A DNA stretch of 64,000 nucleotides from an uncultured Erythrobacter sp. (GTDB lineage: Bacteria > Pseudomonadota > Alphaproteobacteria > Sphingomonadales > Sphingomonadaceae), in the NCBI GenBank assembly GCA_947488325.1, contig CANKYZ010000004.1, positions 1 to 64,000 of the forward strand. Direction: 5' to 3'. The position numbers were made by a program, and so were the translations under genes. Of the stretch, positions 55,762 to 62,894 are shown piece by piece (the first letter of the stretch is position 1; every line of letters begins with the position of its first letter). Below the pieces are notes generated by a model, which had not been told where the DNA came from, ran no database searches, and worked only from the letters and a program-made list of their open reading frames with translations.

Positions 55762-56223
55762 CTATGGTTTTGATGGTGCCTCAATCACCCCATTCAAAGA
55801 CTCCCCGATCCAATTATCATACGCAAGACTGGCATATATATCGCTCACATCATCGCGAGTAATCACTACTCTTACCGCAAATCCCTTGTCAGAGGCGCTG
55901 TCGGAAAGTGTCTGGGCCTGAGCCCATATTACGGGACGGTCATTGTCCGTGTGTTGGGCGAAGATCGTCAACGTCGCACGCGGATCAACAGGCTGTTCAC
56001 TTAACCATTCTTCCAGAGAAGGGCCAAGCGAAGAACTTCGGTAAAGCGCTTGAGATTGTGCGATTTGCGGACTTGGTGTTGAAAGGTCTCTCGTCTGATC
56101 TGAAACTGAGTCAGACTGGTCTTGGGAAGTTTCACTTGCAAGAGCCGTGAGCGTCACAAGGAAAAGGATCAGCGCCAGATCAGCCAGGATCAACTGCCAG
56201 GCCTGTGCACGGCGCGTGATCAT
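55762..56223 (-). CDS. MotB/ExbD-like stator protein without OmpA domain
   Basis: 153 residues. Single N-terminal membrane helix LILADLALILFLVTLTALA with Asp15 in the position of the MotB/ExbD proton-carrying aspartate. The rest (~120 residues) is a periplasmic Gln/Ser-rich linker and a small domain with no OmpA-type peptidoglycan-binding motif. It overlaps the MotA-like gene by ATGA. It could be an ExbD-type partner or a shortened MotB that anchors differently. No family match for the C-terminus. Confidence 0.65.
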   Translation of the reverse strand: MITRRAQAWQLILADLALILFLVTLTALASETSQDQSDSVSDQTRDLSTPSPQIAQSQALYRSSSLGPSLEEWLSEQPVDPRATLTIFAQHTDNDRPVIWAQAQTLSDSASDKGFAVRVVITRDDVSDIYASLAYDNWIGESLNGVIEAPSKP

Positions 56224-56885
56224 GCCGCGTCCTGCAATTTAACCAGGCTCCGAGGGCGGTCGCCAGTCAATTCCATTTCGAGCCATTCGGTCAATTCTGC
56301 ACGCTCTTTTTCTTCACGGATGCCGCGCCGGTCGATTGCACCAGCAATCGGTACGCAGAACAATTGTGCAGTGAGCACGCCATAAAGCGAAGAGAGAACT
56401 GCGGTGCCCACCGCACCCATCATTGCCTCAGTCGTACTGGCATCGGACGAAGGTGTGATCTGAGTGATTGCAAACAAGGTCCCGACCAGGCCAAACATCG
56501 GCGCCTGTTCACCGGCATAGTCGAACACACGCATTGCTCGTGCCCGGTAAATCTCTCGGTTTGATCGTTCGGCTCGCGCGGTTGTGTGCAAGGCTTCAAT
56601 GGACCCATTGACCAAATAGGTTCTGACCAATAACGCGGTGGACCGATCAGGCGGCAATGGAGCTTCGGCACATAGGTGTCCGCGGCGTTTTATTTCTGGC
56701 GCACACCGAGCCAGCGCGGCGCGATTTGCGTTCTTGTCGAAGTGTGATGAGCCTAACCGGCTTAGAGTTTTAAGTCCGACGGCCATGTCGCGCCAGCCGC
56801 ATCGCGCAATCGTAGCGAGCAGCGTTCCGCCCAGCACAATTACCAGCGCGCCAAGGTCCATAAATGCGACCATATCACCCAGCAT
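56220..56885 (-). CDS. MotA/TolQ/ExbB proton channel protein
   Basis: 221 residues. N-terminal hydrophobic segment (ALVIVLGGTLLATIA), long cytoplasmic loop with charged residues (about 30-125), then two membrane helices with APMFGLVGTLFAITQI and AVLSSLYGVLTAQLFCVPIAGAI, typical of MotA. It is shorter than E. coli MotA (295), apparently lacking its first helix. Paired with the MotB-like gene. It sits between flagellar blocks and has a possible sigma-54 promoter upstream, so a flagellar stator role is likely but not proven. Confidence 0.78.
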   Translation of the reverse strand: MLGDMVAFMDLGALVIVLGGTLLATIARCGWRDMAVGLKTLSRLGSSHFDKNANRAALARCAPEIKRRGHLCAEAPLPPDRSTALLVRTYLVNGSIEALHTTARAERSNREIYRARAMRVFDYAGEQAPMFGLVGTLFAITQITPSSDASTTEAMMGAVGTAVLSSLYGVLTAQLFCVPIAGAIDRRGIREEKERAELTEWLEMELTGDRPRSLVKLQDAA

Positions 56886-56976
56886 GACCCTCTAAATCTC
56901 CGCTTTCATAACTCACGGCCGTGATCACGGCGTTTAGTTCATCAAGCTCTAGAACGGTCTGCGCGCAGTCGGATTA

Positions 56977-56992
56977 AGCGATGTGGCCGCCA
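56977..56992 (-). promoter_or_regulatory. possible sigma-54 promoter of motA-like gene
   Basis: Minus strand TGGCGGCCACATCGCT has the GG-N10-GC spacing but only partial agreement elsewhere. It lies about 90 bases before the MotA-like ATG. Weaker than the flgA and flgB promoters. Confidence 0.35.
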
Positions 56993-57019
56993 TTTTGGCA
57001 ACAAAGTCCAAACTTTCGA

Positions 57020-57056
57020 GGCAACGTGTTGCCGGGCTGCAGCAATAGCTTGCCGG
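57020..57056. promoter_or_regulatory. enhancer-like elements upstream of flgB
   Basis: GGCAACGTGTTGCC (57020-57033) is a perfect palindrome. TTGCCGG occurs at 57029-57035 and again at 57050-57056, exactly 21 bases or two helical turns apart. They lie 75-110 bases before the sigma-54 promoter, the usual place for an activator such as FlbD or FleQ. Binding protein inferred. Confidence 0.5.
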
Positions 57057-57131
57057 TTCCGCCATACAGCAACGGTGAAATCAGCCTCACATCGGCGGAA
57101 ATGCGTGGTTTGGCGCGGACACTAATCGGTT

Positions 57132-57147
57132 TGGCACGCTTGCTGCA
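57132..57147 (+). promoter_or_regulatory. sigma-54 promoter of flgB operon
   Basis: TGGCACGCTTGCTGCA matches TGGCACG-N4-TTGC at 10 of 11 fixed positions and keeps exactly ten bases between GG and GC. Transcription would start about 35-40 bases before the flgB ATG. Confidence 0.85.
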
Positions 57148-57195
57148 GTATCTCCTGCAACCGACCCTCTATATCCCAACGGAGCAAACCGGCCC

Positions 57196-57549
57196 ATGAA
57201 CGAGCAGATTTTTGGCATACACGGCGCGGCGCTTGAAGTGCGTTCCCAGCGTATGGGGGTGCTCGCTTCCAATATCGCCAATGCGGCGACACCGGGTTTC
57301 AAAGCGCGCGATGTCGATTTTAACGCCGCGCTAGATGCTCGCCTGGCGCGATCAAGCGGTGCTCCAGCTACCGGTAGCGATCCGGAATTGGTCTATCGAC
57401 GCGCCACCATGCCGAGCCTTGATGGCAACACAGTTGAGCTTGGCCGCGAACAGGTCGCCTTTGCTGAAAATGCGCTCGCTTATTCTGCCACGCTCAGTTT
57501 TGTGCAGGGCAAAGTGAACGCCATCACTCGCGCGCTGAAGGGAGAATAG
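57196..57549 (+). CDS. flgB: flagellar rod protein FlgB
   Basis: 117 residues. N-terminal FGIHGAALEVRSQRMGVLASNIANAATPGFKARDVDF contains the rod-protein signature (quoted here in part, SNIANAATPGFKARD), and the C-terminus has VAFAENALAYSATLSF. Proximal rod subunit. First gene of the flgBCDEFGHIJK block behind the sigma-54 promoter. Confidence 0.93.
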   Translation: MNEQIFGIHGAALEVRSQRMGVLASNIANAATPGFKARDVDFNAALDARLARSSGAPATGSDPELVYRRATMPSLDGNTVELGREQVAFAENALAYSATLSFVQGKVNAITRALKGE

Positions 57550-57551
57550 GA

Positions 57552-57962
57552 ATGCCCGACGGTTCTCGCATGACACTGTTTTCCATGAGTGAACGCGCAA
57601 TGTCAGCGCAGTTGGTCCGGATGAATGCCGCGACGTCGAACCTTGCAAATGCCGGGTCTGTCGCATCAAGTGAGGCGGAAGCCTATCGTCCGATCCGCGC
57701 GGTATTTTCAGTCGAACTTGATCGCGCTACTGGCCTTTCTGGCATGCGCAGCGACGGCCTTGTTCGATCCGAAACTGCCCCGACCAAACGATATGATCCC
57801 AATCACCCACTGGCCGATGAGACCGGTCACATTTGGGAAGCACCCGTCGATGAAAGCGCTGAGATGATCGAAATCACCGAAAGCGCGCGCCAGTACCAGA
57901 ACATGGTTCAGGCGCTCCAGACTGCCAAGCAACTGATGCTCGAAACTTTGAGGAGCAATTGA
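57552..57962 (+). CDS. flgC: flagellar rod protein FlgC
   Basis: 136 residues. N-terminal MSERAMSAQLVRMNAATSNLANAGS is the rod/hook pattern and the C-terminus AEMIEITESARQYQNMVQAL matches FlgC. Rod subunit above FlgB. Two bases after flgB, with GGAGAATAGG upstream. Confidence 0.93.
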   Translation: MPDGSRMTLFSMSERAMSAQLVRMNAATSNLANAGSVASSEAEAYRPIRAVFSVELDRATGLSGMRSDGLVRSETAPTKRYDPNHPLADETGHIWEAPVDESAEMIEITESARQYQNMVQALQTAKQLMLETLRSN

Positions 57963-57964
57963 TC

Positions 57965-58342
57965 ATGACTATCGCTGCGACCACCAATACCACCGGCCCG
58001 ACTGCCGAAATTCGGGATACGATTGAGCAACTGAATGCGCCATCGATGATTACCCGCGAAAGCGCGGCTGCATCGCTCAATTCCGCTGATTTTTTGCGGT
58101 TGATGACCGCGCAACTTGCCAATCAAGACCCACTTGAACCGCAAAGTAATGAGCAGATGTTGGCTCAGTTGGCGCAGTTTTCATCGCTGGAAAATGAAAC
58201 GGCGTCCCGGACTGCGCTTAATGACATCGCAGACAAACTGGATGCTCTGATCGTGGCGCAAGAGGCTGCCGCCGCTGCTGCTTCTGCCCTTGGCGCATCG
58301 CAAGCTGGTGCGGGCAAACCCGAAATCACTGCAATCACCTGA
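57965..58342 (+). CDS. flgD: hook cap protein FlgD, short form
   Basis: 125 residues from ATG 57965; a TTG at 57959 is in frame. The FlgD N-terminal signature DFLRLMTAQLANQDPLEPQSNEQMLAQLAQFSS (in part ANQDPLEPQSNEQML) is complete. The usual C-terminal Ig- and tudor-like domains (~100 residues) are missing; the tail is a short Ala-rich stretch. FlgD caps the growing hook; short FlgD forms exist in alphaproteobacteria, so this may be functional. Confidence 0.88.
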   Translation: MTIAATTNTTGPTAEIRDTIEQLNAPSMITRESAAASLNSADFLRLMTAQLANQDPLEPQSNEQMLAQLAQFSSLENETASRTALNDIADKLDALIVAQEAAAAAASALGASQAGAGKPEITAIT

Positions 58343-58385
58343 TCCTTTTTTCCGAACCGTTTTAGAACCCAAGGAGCCCGACCCC

Positions 58386-59198
58386 ATGTCTTTCTTCACT
58401 TCACTTAGTGGCATGCGTAACGCAGAAACCGACCTTCGCGTTATCTCCAACAATATCGCCAATGCCGAAACCGCAGGCTTTAAGAAGTCGAACGCCCAAT
58501 TCTCCGACCTTGTCGCAACCGGTGGTAGCACCGATCCGCGCAGAACGCCGGGTATTGGCGCGGCAGTTTCCGATATTTCGCAGGATTTTGGTTTGGGACA
58601 ATTGGAGCAGACCGGGCGCGTGCTCGACATTGCGATCAATGGCGACGGCTTCATCACCACTGCAAACGGAATCTCAGGGGAGATCAGCTTTACCCGCAAT
58701 GGCAATCTCCAACTTGTTGCAAGTGGTGAGCTACAAGATGCGAATGGTGATCTGGTTCAGGCGTTCGCTGTTGATGCGAGCGGCACACCGACCTCGACCA
58801 CGCCGGGCAATGTCGTTGTCCCAACGGTTAACGCGGCTGGGTCCGCTCTTTCGAGTATTTCGATTGATGCACGCGGCGTTGTTGGAGCGACATATTCTGA
58901 TGGGACCACCGAACCGGTCGCAAAAATTGCGCTAGCATCTTTTGCTTCAACCGGCGGGCTTCGTCCAATCGGCCAAAGCAAATGGGAGGCCACAGCCGAT
59001 TCTGGCGCGCCCGAATTTGGCGAACCGGGGATTGGCAATTTCGGTCAAGTATTCAGCGGCGCACTTGAGCGATCCAATGTCGATCTAGCCGAAGAAATGG
59101 TCTCGCTTCTGACGGCACAGCGCAACTTCCAAGCCAATGCCCGTGCAATCGATACAGCGACTGCAATCTCACAGACCGTGCTGAATCTTCAACGGTAA
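58386..59198 (+). CDS. flgE: flagellar hook protein FlgE
   Basis: 270 residues from ATG 58386 (AAGGAG upstream), shorter than typical FlgE of ~400. N-terminus FTSLSGMRNAETDLRVISNNIANAETAGFKKS and the ending VSLLTAQRNFQANARAIDTATAISQTVLNLQR are given in part (ISNNIANAETAGFKKS, QRNFQANARAIDTAT). It probably lacks the outer D2 domain but keeps DFGLGQLEQTGRVLDIAINGDGF-type core. Hook subunit. A longer frame to 58290 overlaps flgD and is rejected. Confidence 0.9.
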   Translation: MSFFTSLSGMRNAETDLRVISNNIANAETAGFKKSNAQFSDLVATGGSTDPRRTPGIGAAVSDISQDFGLGQLEQTGRVLDIAINGDGFITTANGISGEISFTRNGNLQLVASGELQDANGDLVQAFAVDASGTPTSTTPGNVVVPTVNAAGSALSSISIDARGVVGATYSDGTTEPVAKIALASFASTGGLRPIGQSKWEATADSGAPEFGEPGIGNFGQVFSGALERSNVDLAEEMVSLLTAQRNFQANARAIDTATAISQTVLNLQR

Positions 59199-59220
59199 TT
59201 CTGGCCGCTAGGAGCTAAAC

Positions 59221-59964
59221 ATGGACCGTCTGATCTACACCGCGCTAACGGGGATGAACTCTGCAATGGATCGCCAACGCGCGGTGGCAAACAACCTTGC
59301 CAATTCTTCAACACCGGGTTTCAGACGCGAGGTTTTCGCAGTCACACCGGCGACTTTGAAAGATGGTTCAATCGAAGCGCGCGCTTTGGCGCGAGGATCG
59401 GTGCGCGGTGCCGATATGTCTCAAGCGGAAACCAACCCTACAGGACGGCCATTAGATATTGCGGTGCGGGGCGAAAGCCTGATCGCATTTCAGGCACCGG
59501 GTGGAGGCGAAATTTATTCGCGCCGCGGCGATCTGAAAGTTGCTCCCACGGGTATGCTGGAAAATGGGGAAGGTCTGCCGGTTTTAGGAGAAAGCGGTGC
59601 TCCAATCACAGTGCCTGCTGGTTTCCGCATCTCTATCGCAGAGGATGGCACATTGCTGGCCGCCGATCCAGCCGCACCGGGTGAAGCCGCTCAGGCTCTC
59701 GATAAAATCAAGCTTGTTTCGCCTGAAGGTAGTGCATTGGTCAAAGGAATCGACAGCTTTCTGGTTGTGTCCGGAGGTGGGGTTTTACCAGCCGATCCAA
59801 CTGCGCGTGTGACATCCGGAGCGCTTGAAAAATCCAACGTTCAAACCGCAGCCACTTTGGTTGAAATGATCGATGCGCAGCGGGCCTTCGAACAGCGCGC
59901 CAGGATCATCCAGACGGCAGGTCAACTAGATGAAGCAGGTAGCCGCCTGCTGAGCATGAACTGA
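59221..59964 (+). CDS. flgF: flagellar rod protein FlgF
   Basis: 247 residues. MDRLIYTALTGMNSAMDRQRAVANNLANSSTPGFRRE matches FlgF (in part VANNLANSSTPGFRRE), with the closing LEKSNVQTAATLVEMIDAQ. Proximal to FlgG in the rod. Follows flgE by 22 bases. Confidence 0.93.
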   Translation: MDRLIYTALTGMNSAMDRQRAVANNLANSSTPGFRREVFAVTPATLKDGSIEARALARGSVRGADMSQAETNPTGRPLDIAVRGESLIAFQAPGGGEIYSRRGDLKVAPTGMLENGEGLPVLGESGAPITVPAGFRISIAEDGTLLAADPAAPGEAAQALDKIKLVSPEGSALVKGIDSFLVVSGGGVLPADPTARVTSGALEKSNVQTAATLVEMIDAQRAFEQRARIIQTAGQLDEAGSRLLSMN

Positions 59965-60017
59965 TGCTCCATCTGGGCCGCGCAGTTGATCAGTGCAGAG
60001 AATAAAGGAACCAAACA

Positions 60018-60809
60018 ATGCCAACTTCCGCTCTTCATGTCGCCCGAACGGGGCTTGAGGCTCAGGATGCGCGAATGCGTGTCATTGCAAACAATCTTGC
60101 CAATATCGGGACCACTGGGTTTAAGCGCGATCGTGCTGATTTTGCGACCTTGGCTTATCAGGAACAGCGTGTTGCGGGCCAGCAGTCGACCAGTCAAACG
60201 TCCTATGCAGTCGGTCTTAATCTGGGCACTGGGGTACGGGTTCAAGGCACCACTAGGATTAACAGTCAGGGCACACTCAACCAGACAGGAAACACTCTGG
60301 ATCTTGCGCTTGATGGAGCGGGGTTCTTCCAGGTTGAATTGCCGGGCGGCGGTCAAACTGGATATACCCGCGCTGGCAATTTCACGCTCTCGCCGCAAGG
60401 TAATCTAGTCACCTCAGAGGGCTATGCGGTCACACCGCCAGTGCAGATCCCGGCTGGCGCGCAAAGCGTCGCTGTTGCGCCAGATGGCACGATTAGCGCG
60501 GTCCAGCCCGGCCAGGCGGCTCCAGTTCAAGTCGGGCAATTGCAGATTGCCAGCTTTATCAATCCAGCTGGCCTGCGCGCGATTGGCGATAATTTCCTGG
60601 TCGAAACCGCTGCCAGCGGCGCTGCAGAAGTCGGCCAAGCGGGCCAGCTTGGACGCGGAAATGTCCGTCAAGGCATGCTCGAAGGGTCGAACGTCAACGT
60701 GGTCGAAGAGCTGGTCGAAATGATCGAAGCTCAGCGTGCCTATGAAATTAATTCCAAGATGGTGAGCGCGGTCGATGAAATGCTGCGCAACGCCAATCAA
60801 ACTTTGTGA
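60018..60809 (+). CDS. flgG: flagellar distal rod protein FlgG
   Basis: 263 residues, typical length. VIANNLANIGTTGFKRDRADFATLAYQEQR, GTGVRVQGTTRINSQGTLNQTGNTLDLALDG (in part GVRVQGTTRINSQGTLN) and the end EGSNVNVVEELVEMIEAQRAYEINSKMV are all FlgG hallmarks. Distal rod. Contains the FlgG-specific insertion around the TGN region. Confidence 0.95.
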   Translation: MPTSALHVARTGLEAQDARMRVIANNLANIGTTGFKRDRADFATLAYQEQRVAGQQSTSQTSYAVGLNLGTGVRVQGTTRINSQGTLNQTGNTLDLALDGAGFFQVELPGGGQTGYTRAGNFTLSPQGNLVTSEGYAVTPPVQIPAGAQSVAVAPDGTISAVQPGQAAPVQVGQLQIASFINPAGLRAIGDNFLVETAASGAAEVGQAGQLGRGNVRQGMLEGSNVNVVEELVEMIEAQRAYEINSKMVSAVDEMLRNANQTL

Positions 60810-60820
60810 TGGGGCATCAG

Positions 60821-61498
60821 ATGCGCACAAGAATACTATGCATTGCGATCATATTGGTCGCACTTTCCGGCTGTATGTCTGGCGGTGCACAGCGCGAGCT
60901 CGGCTTTACCGCTCCGCCTCCGCCTTCGATGCCGACCACGGTTGCGGGCGCACAGCAGGGAACCCAAGGCGCGATCTATCAAGCCAGCCAAGGCTATTCG
61001 CCTCTCATTATTGGAAATCGGGCGCGCCAGCTCGGCGATATGGTCACAATTTTGCTGGTCGAAAGCACCAGTACATCGAAAAGCACCAGGGGCGATACGG
61101 CGCGCGATGGCAGTTTTGGAATCATCCCGCCGACCACAGGCCCACTCGGATTTCTGAACCCCAATGCCCTTAATGCAAGCGGGACCGCGTCGTTCAGTGG
61201 AAGTGGAAGCGCTGCGCAGCAAAGCCAGCTGACGGGCACAGTCGCGGTGACCATTGCCGCAATTTATCCAAACGGGACCGCCGAAGTGGTCGGAGAGAAA
61301 CGAATGGCATTGAGCCAAGGAGATGAATGGGTGCAATTCGCTGGCCGTATTCGATTGGTTGACATTGATGTCGACAACACCCTCCCTTCGTCTCGCGTAG
61401 CCAATGCTCGGGTCATTTATACCGGGCAGGGCGCTGTGCAGCAGGCAAGTCGTCCTGGCTGGTTGTCGAGCTTCTTTAACGCGATTTCGCCATTCTAA
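60821..61498 (+). CDS. flgH: flagellar L-ring protein FlgH
   Basis: 225 residues from ATG 60821 (GGGG upstream); ATG 60809 overlaps the flgG stop and is also possible. Lipoprotein signal ending ALSGC. RARQLGDMVTILLVESTSTSKST and the closing RIRLVDIDVDNTLPSSRVANARVIYTGQGAV (in part LPSSRVANARVIYTG) match FlgH. Outer-membrane ring. Confidence 0.95.
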   Translation: MRTRILCIAIILVALSGCMSGGAQRELGFTAPPPPSMPTTVAGAQQGTQGAIYQASQGYSPLIIGNRARQLGDMVTILLVESTSTSKSTRGDTARDGSFGIIPPTTGPLGFLNPNALNASGTASFSGSGSAAQQSQLTGTVAVTIAAIYPNGTAEVVGEKRMALSQGDEWVQFAGRIRLVDIDVDNTLPSSRVANARVIYTGQGAVQQASRPGWLSSFFNAISPF

Positions 61499-62601
61499 TG
61501 CGCCCGCTTCCTATCCTAGCGGCCCTTATGGCCCTCTTCGCTGTGCTGGCTCCGGTTAGCGCGTCCGCAGAACGTATCCGCGACATTGGTCAGTTTGAAG
61601 GACTGCGTGCTAATCAGCTGACCGGATATGGCGTAGTCGTTGGCCTGCAAGGGACCGGCGATGACAATCTTGAATATGTAACCGAAGCAATGCGCGGCGT
61701 TTCAGGCAGGCTGGGTTTGCAATTGCCTCCCGGCGTCAATCCTAATCTCCGCAATGCGGCAGCGGTGATCATAACCGCAGAACTTCCCGCCTTTGCAAAG
61801 CCCGGTCAGCGTATCGACATTACTGTATCGACCATGGGTCAAGCGAGATCTTTACGTGGTGGAGCCCTAATTCTTGCGCCTTTATATGGGGCAGACGGGC
61901 AGATCTACGCAATGGCACAGGGCAATGTCGCAGTCGGCGGATTGGGAGTTAGCGGGCGCGATGGTTCTCAGCTGACTGTTAACATCACAACCGTCGGCCG
62001 GATCGCTGATGGCGCTTCGGTTGAACGCGCAGTGGCAACTGGCTTCGATCAAGAAGCTAGCCTGCGATTCAATCTGCACCAAGCCGACTTCCTCACCGCC
62101 AGCCGTGTTCGTGATGCGGTCAATGCGCGTTTCCCCGGTATGGCGCGGATCGCCGATGGAGTTAGTATTGAGCTGACCTTACCATTTGGCAATGACGTGC
62201 GCGCTGGGACTTTGGCAGAGATTGAGATGCTGCCCGTCACGCCTGCTCCTGTCGCGGCGCGGGTTATCGTCAACTCCCGCACAGGCACTGTTGTTATCAA
62301 TCAAGCAGTCCGTCTGGCGCCTGCTGCGATCAGCCATGGAAAGCTAGTAATCCGCATCGACGAATCGCCACGCGTGGTTCAACCGGAACCTTTCGGCAAT
62401 GGCGTTACCGCGATTGAGGAAGACACCGAGATCACCGTTACACAAAACGACAGCCGGGTGGTGTTGCTACCGGATGCCGCCAATCTAAGCGAAATTGTCG
62501 ATGCGTTGAACTTGCTAGGTGTGGGGGCATCCGATCTTGTTGTGATCCTAGAGAGCCTCAAACAAGCGGGTGCGCTGCAAGCCGAAATGGTGGTGTTGTG
62601 A
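61498..62601 (+). CDS. flgI: flagellar P-ring protein FlgI
   Basis: 367 residues, standard. Signal peptide (ILAALMALFAVLAPVSASAE), then RIRDIGQFEGLRANQLTGYGVVVGLQGTGDD (in part RANQLTGYGVVVGLQGTGD). Periplasmic P ring assembled with FlgA. TAATG overlap with flgH. Confidence 0.96.
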   Translation: MRPLPILAALMALFAVLAPVSASAERIRDIGQFEGLRANQLTGYGVVVGLQGTGDDNLEYVTEAMRGVSGRLGLQLPPGVNPNLRNAAAVIITAELPAFAKPGQRIDITVSTMGQARSLRGGALILAPLYGADGQIYAMAQGNVAVGGLGVSGRDGSQLTVNITTVGRIADGASVERAVATGFDQEASLRFNLHQADFLTASRVRDAVNARFPGMARIADGVSIELTLPFGNDVRAGTLAEIEMLPVTPAPVAARVIVNSRTGTVVINQAVRLAPAAISHGKLVIRIDESPRVVQPEPFGNGVTAIEEDTEITVTQNDSRVVLLPDAANLSEIVDALNLLGVGASDLVVILESLKQAGALQAEMVVL

Positions 62602-62894
62602 TGGCATCTATCGCCCCCCTCTCTGACCCCATCACCGCGCTCAGCCCGGAAAGACTTGAGCTGCGCGAGGCGGCTGAAGGGTTTGAAGCCATCATGATCC
62701 GCCGAATGCTGGAAACTGCCCGTGCCTCAAGTTTTGGAGAGGAGGCTCCGCTTACTGGTGGAGGTCTGAGACAGTTTGAAAAGATGCGCGACGAACACTT
62801 CGCTGAAGTCGCATCGGCATCCGGCGCATTCGGGTTTGCACGGAGTATCGAGCAACAACTTGCTCAATATGTTGATGGCAACACAGGTGAATAA
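62601..62894 (+). CDS. flgJ: FlgJ-like rod-binding protein, short form
   Basis: 97 residues from ATG 62601; a GTG one codon earlier is in frame. Only the rod-binding (rod-capping) domain is present: LREAAEGFEAIMIRRMLETARAS, FEKMRDEHFAEVASASGAFGFARSIEQQL. The muramidase domain of E. coli FlgJ is absent, as in many alphaproteobacteria; the separate SLT protein at 51985 probably replaces it. Confidence 0.85.
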   Translation: MASIAPLSDPITALSPERLELREAAEGFEAIMIRRMLETARASSFGEEAPLTGGGLRQFEKMRDEHFAEVASASGAFGFARSIEQQLAQYVDGNTGE

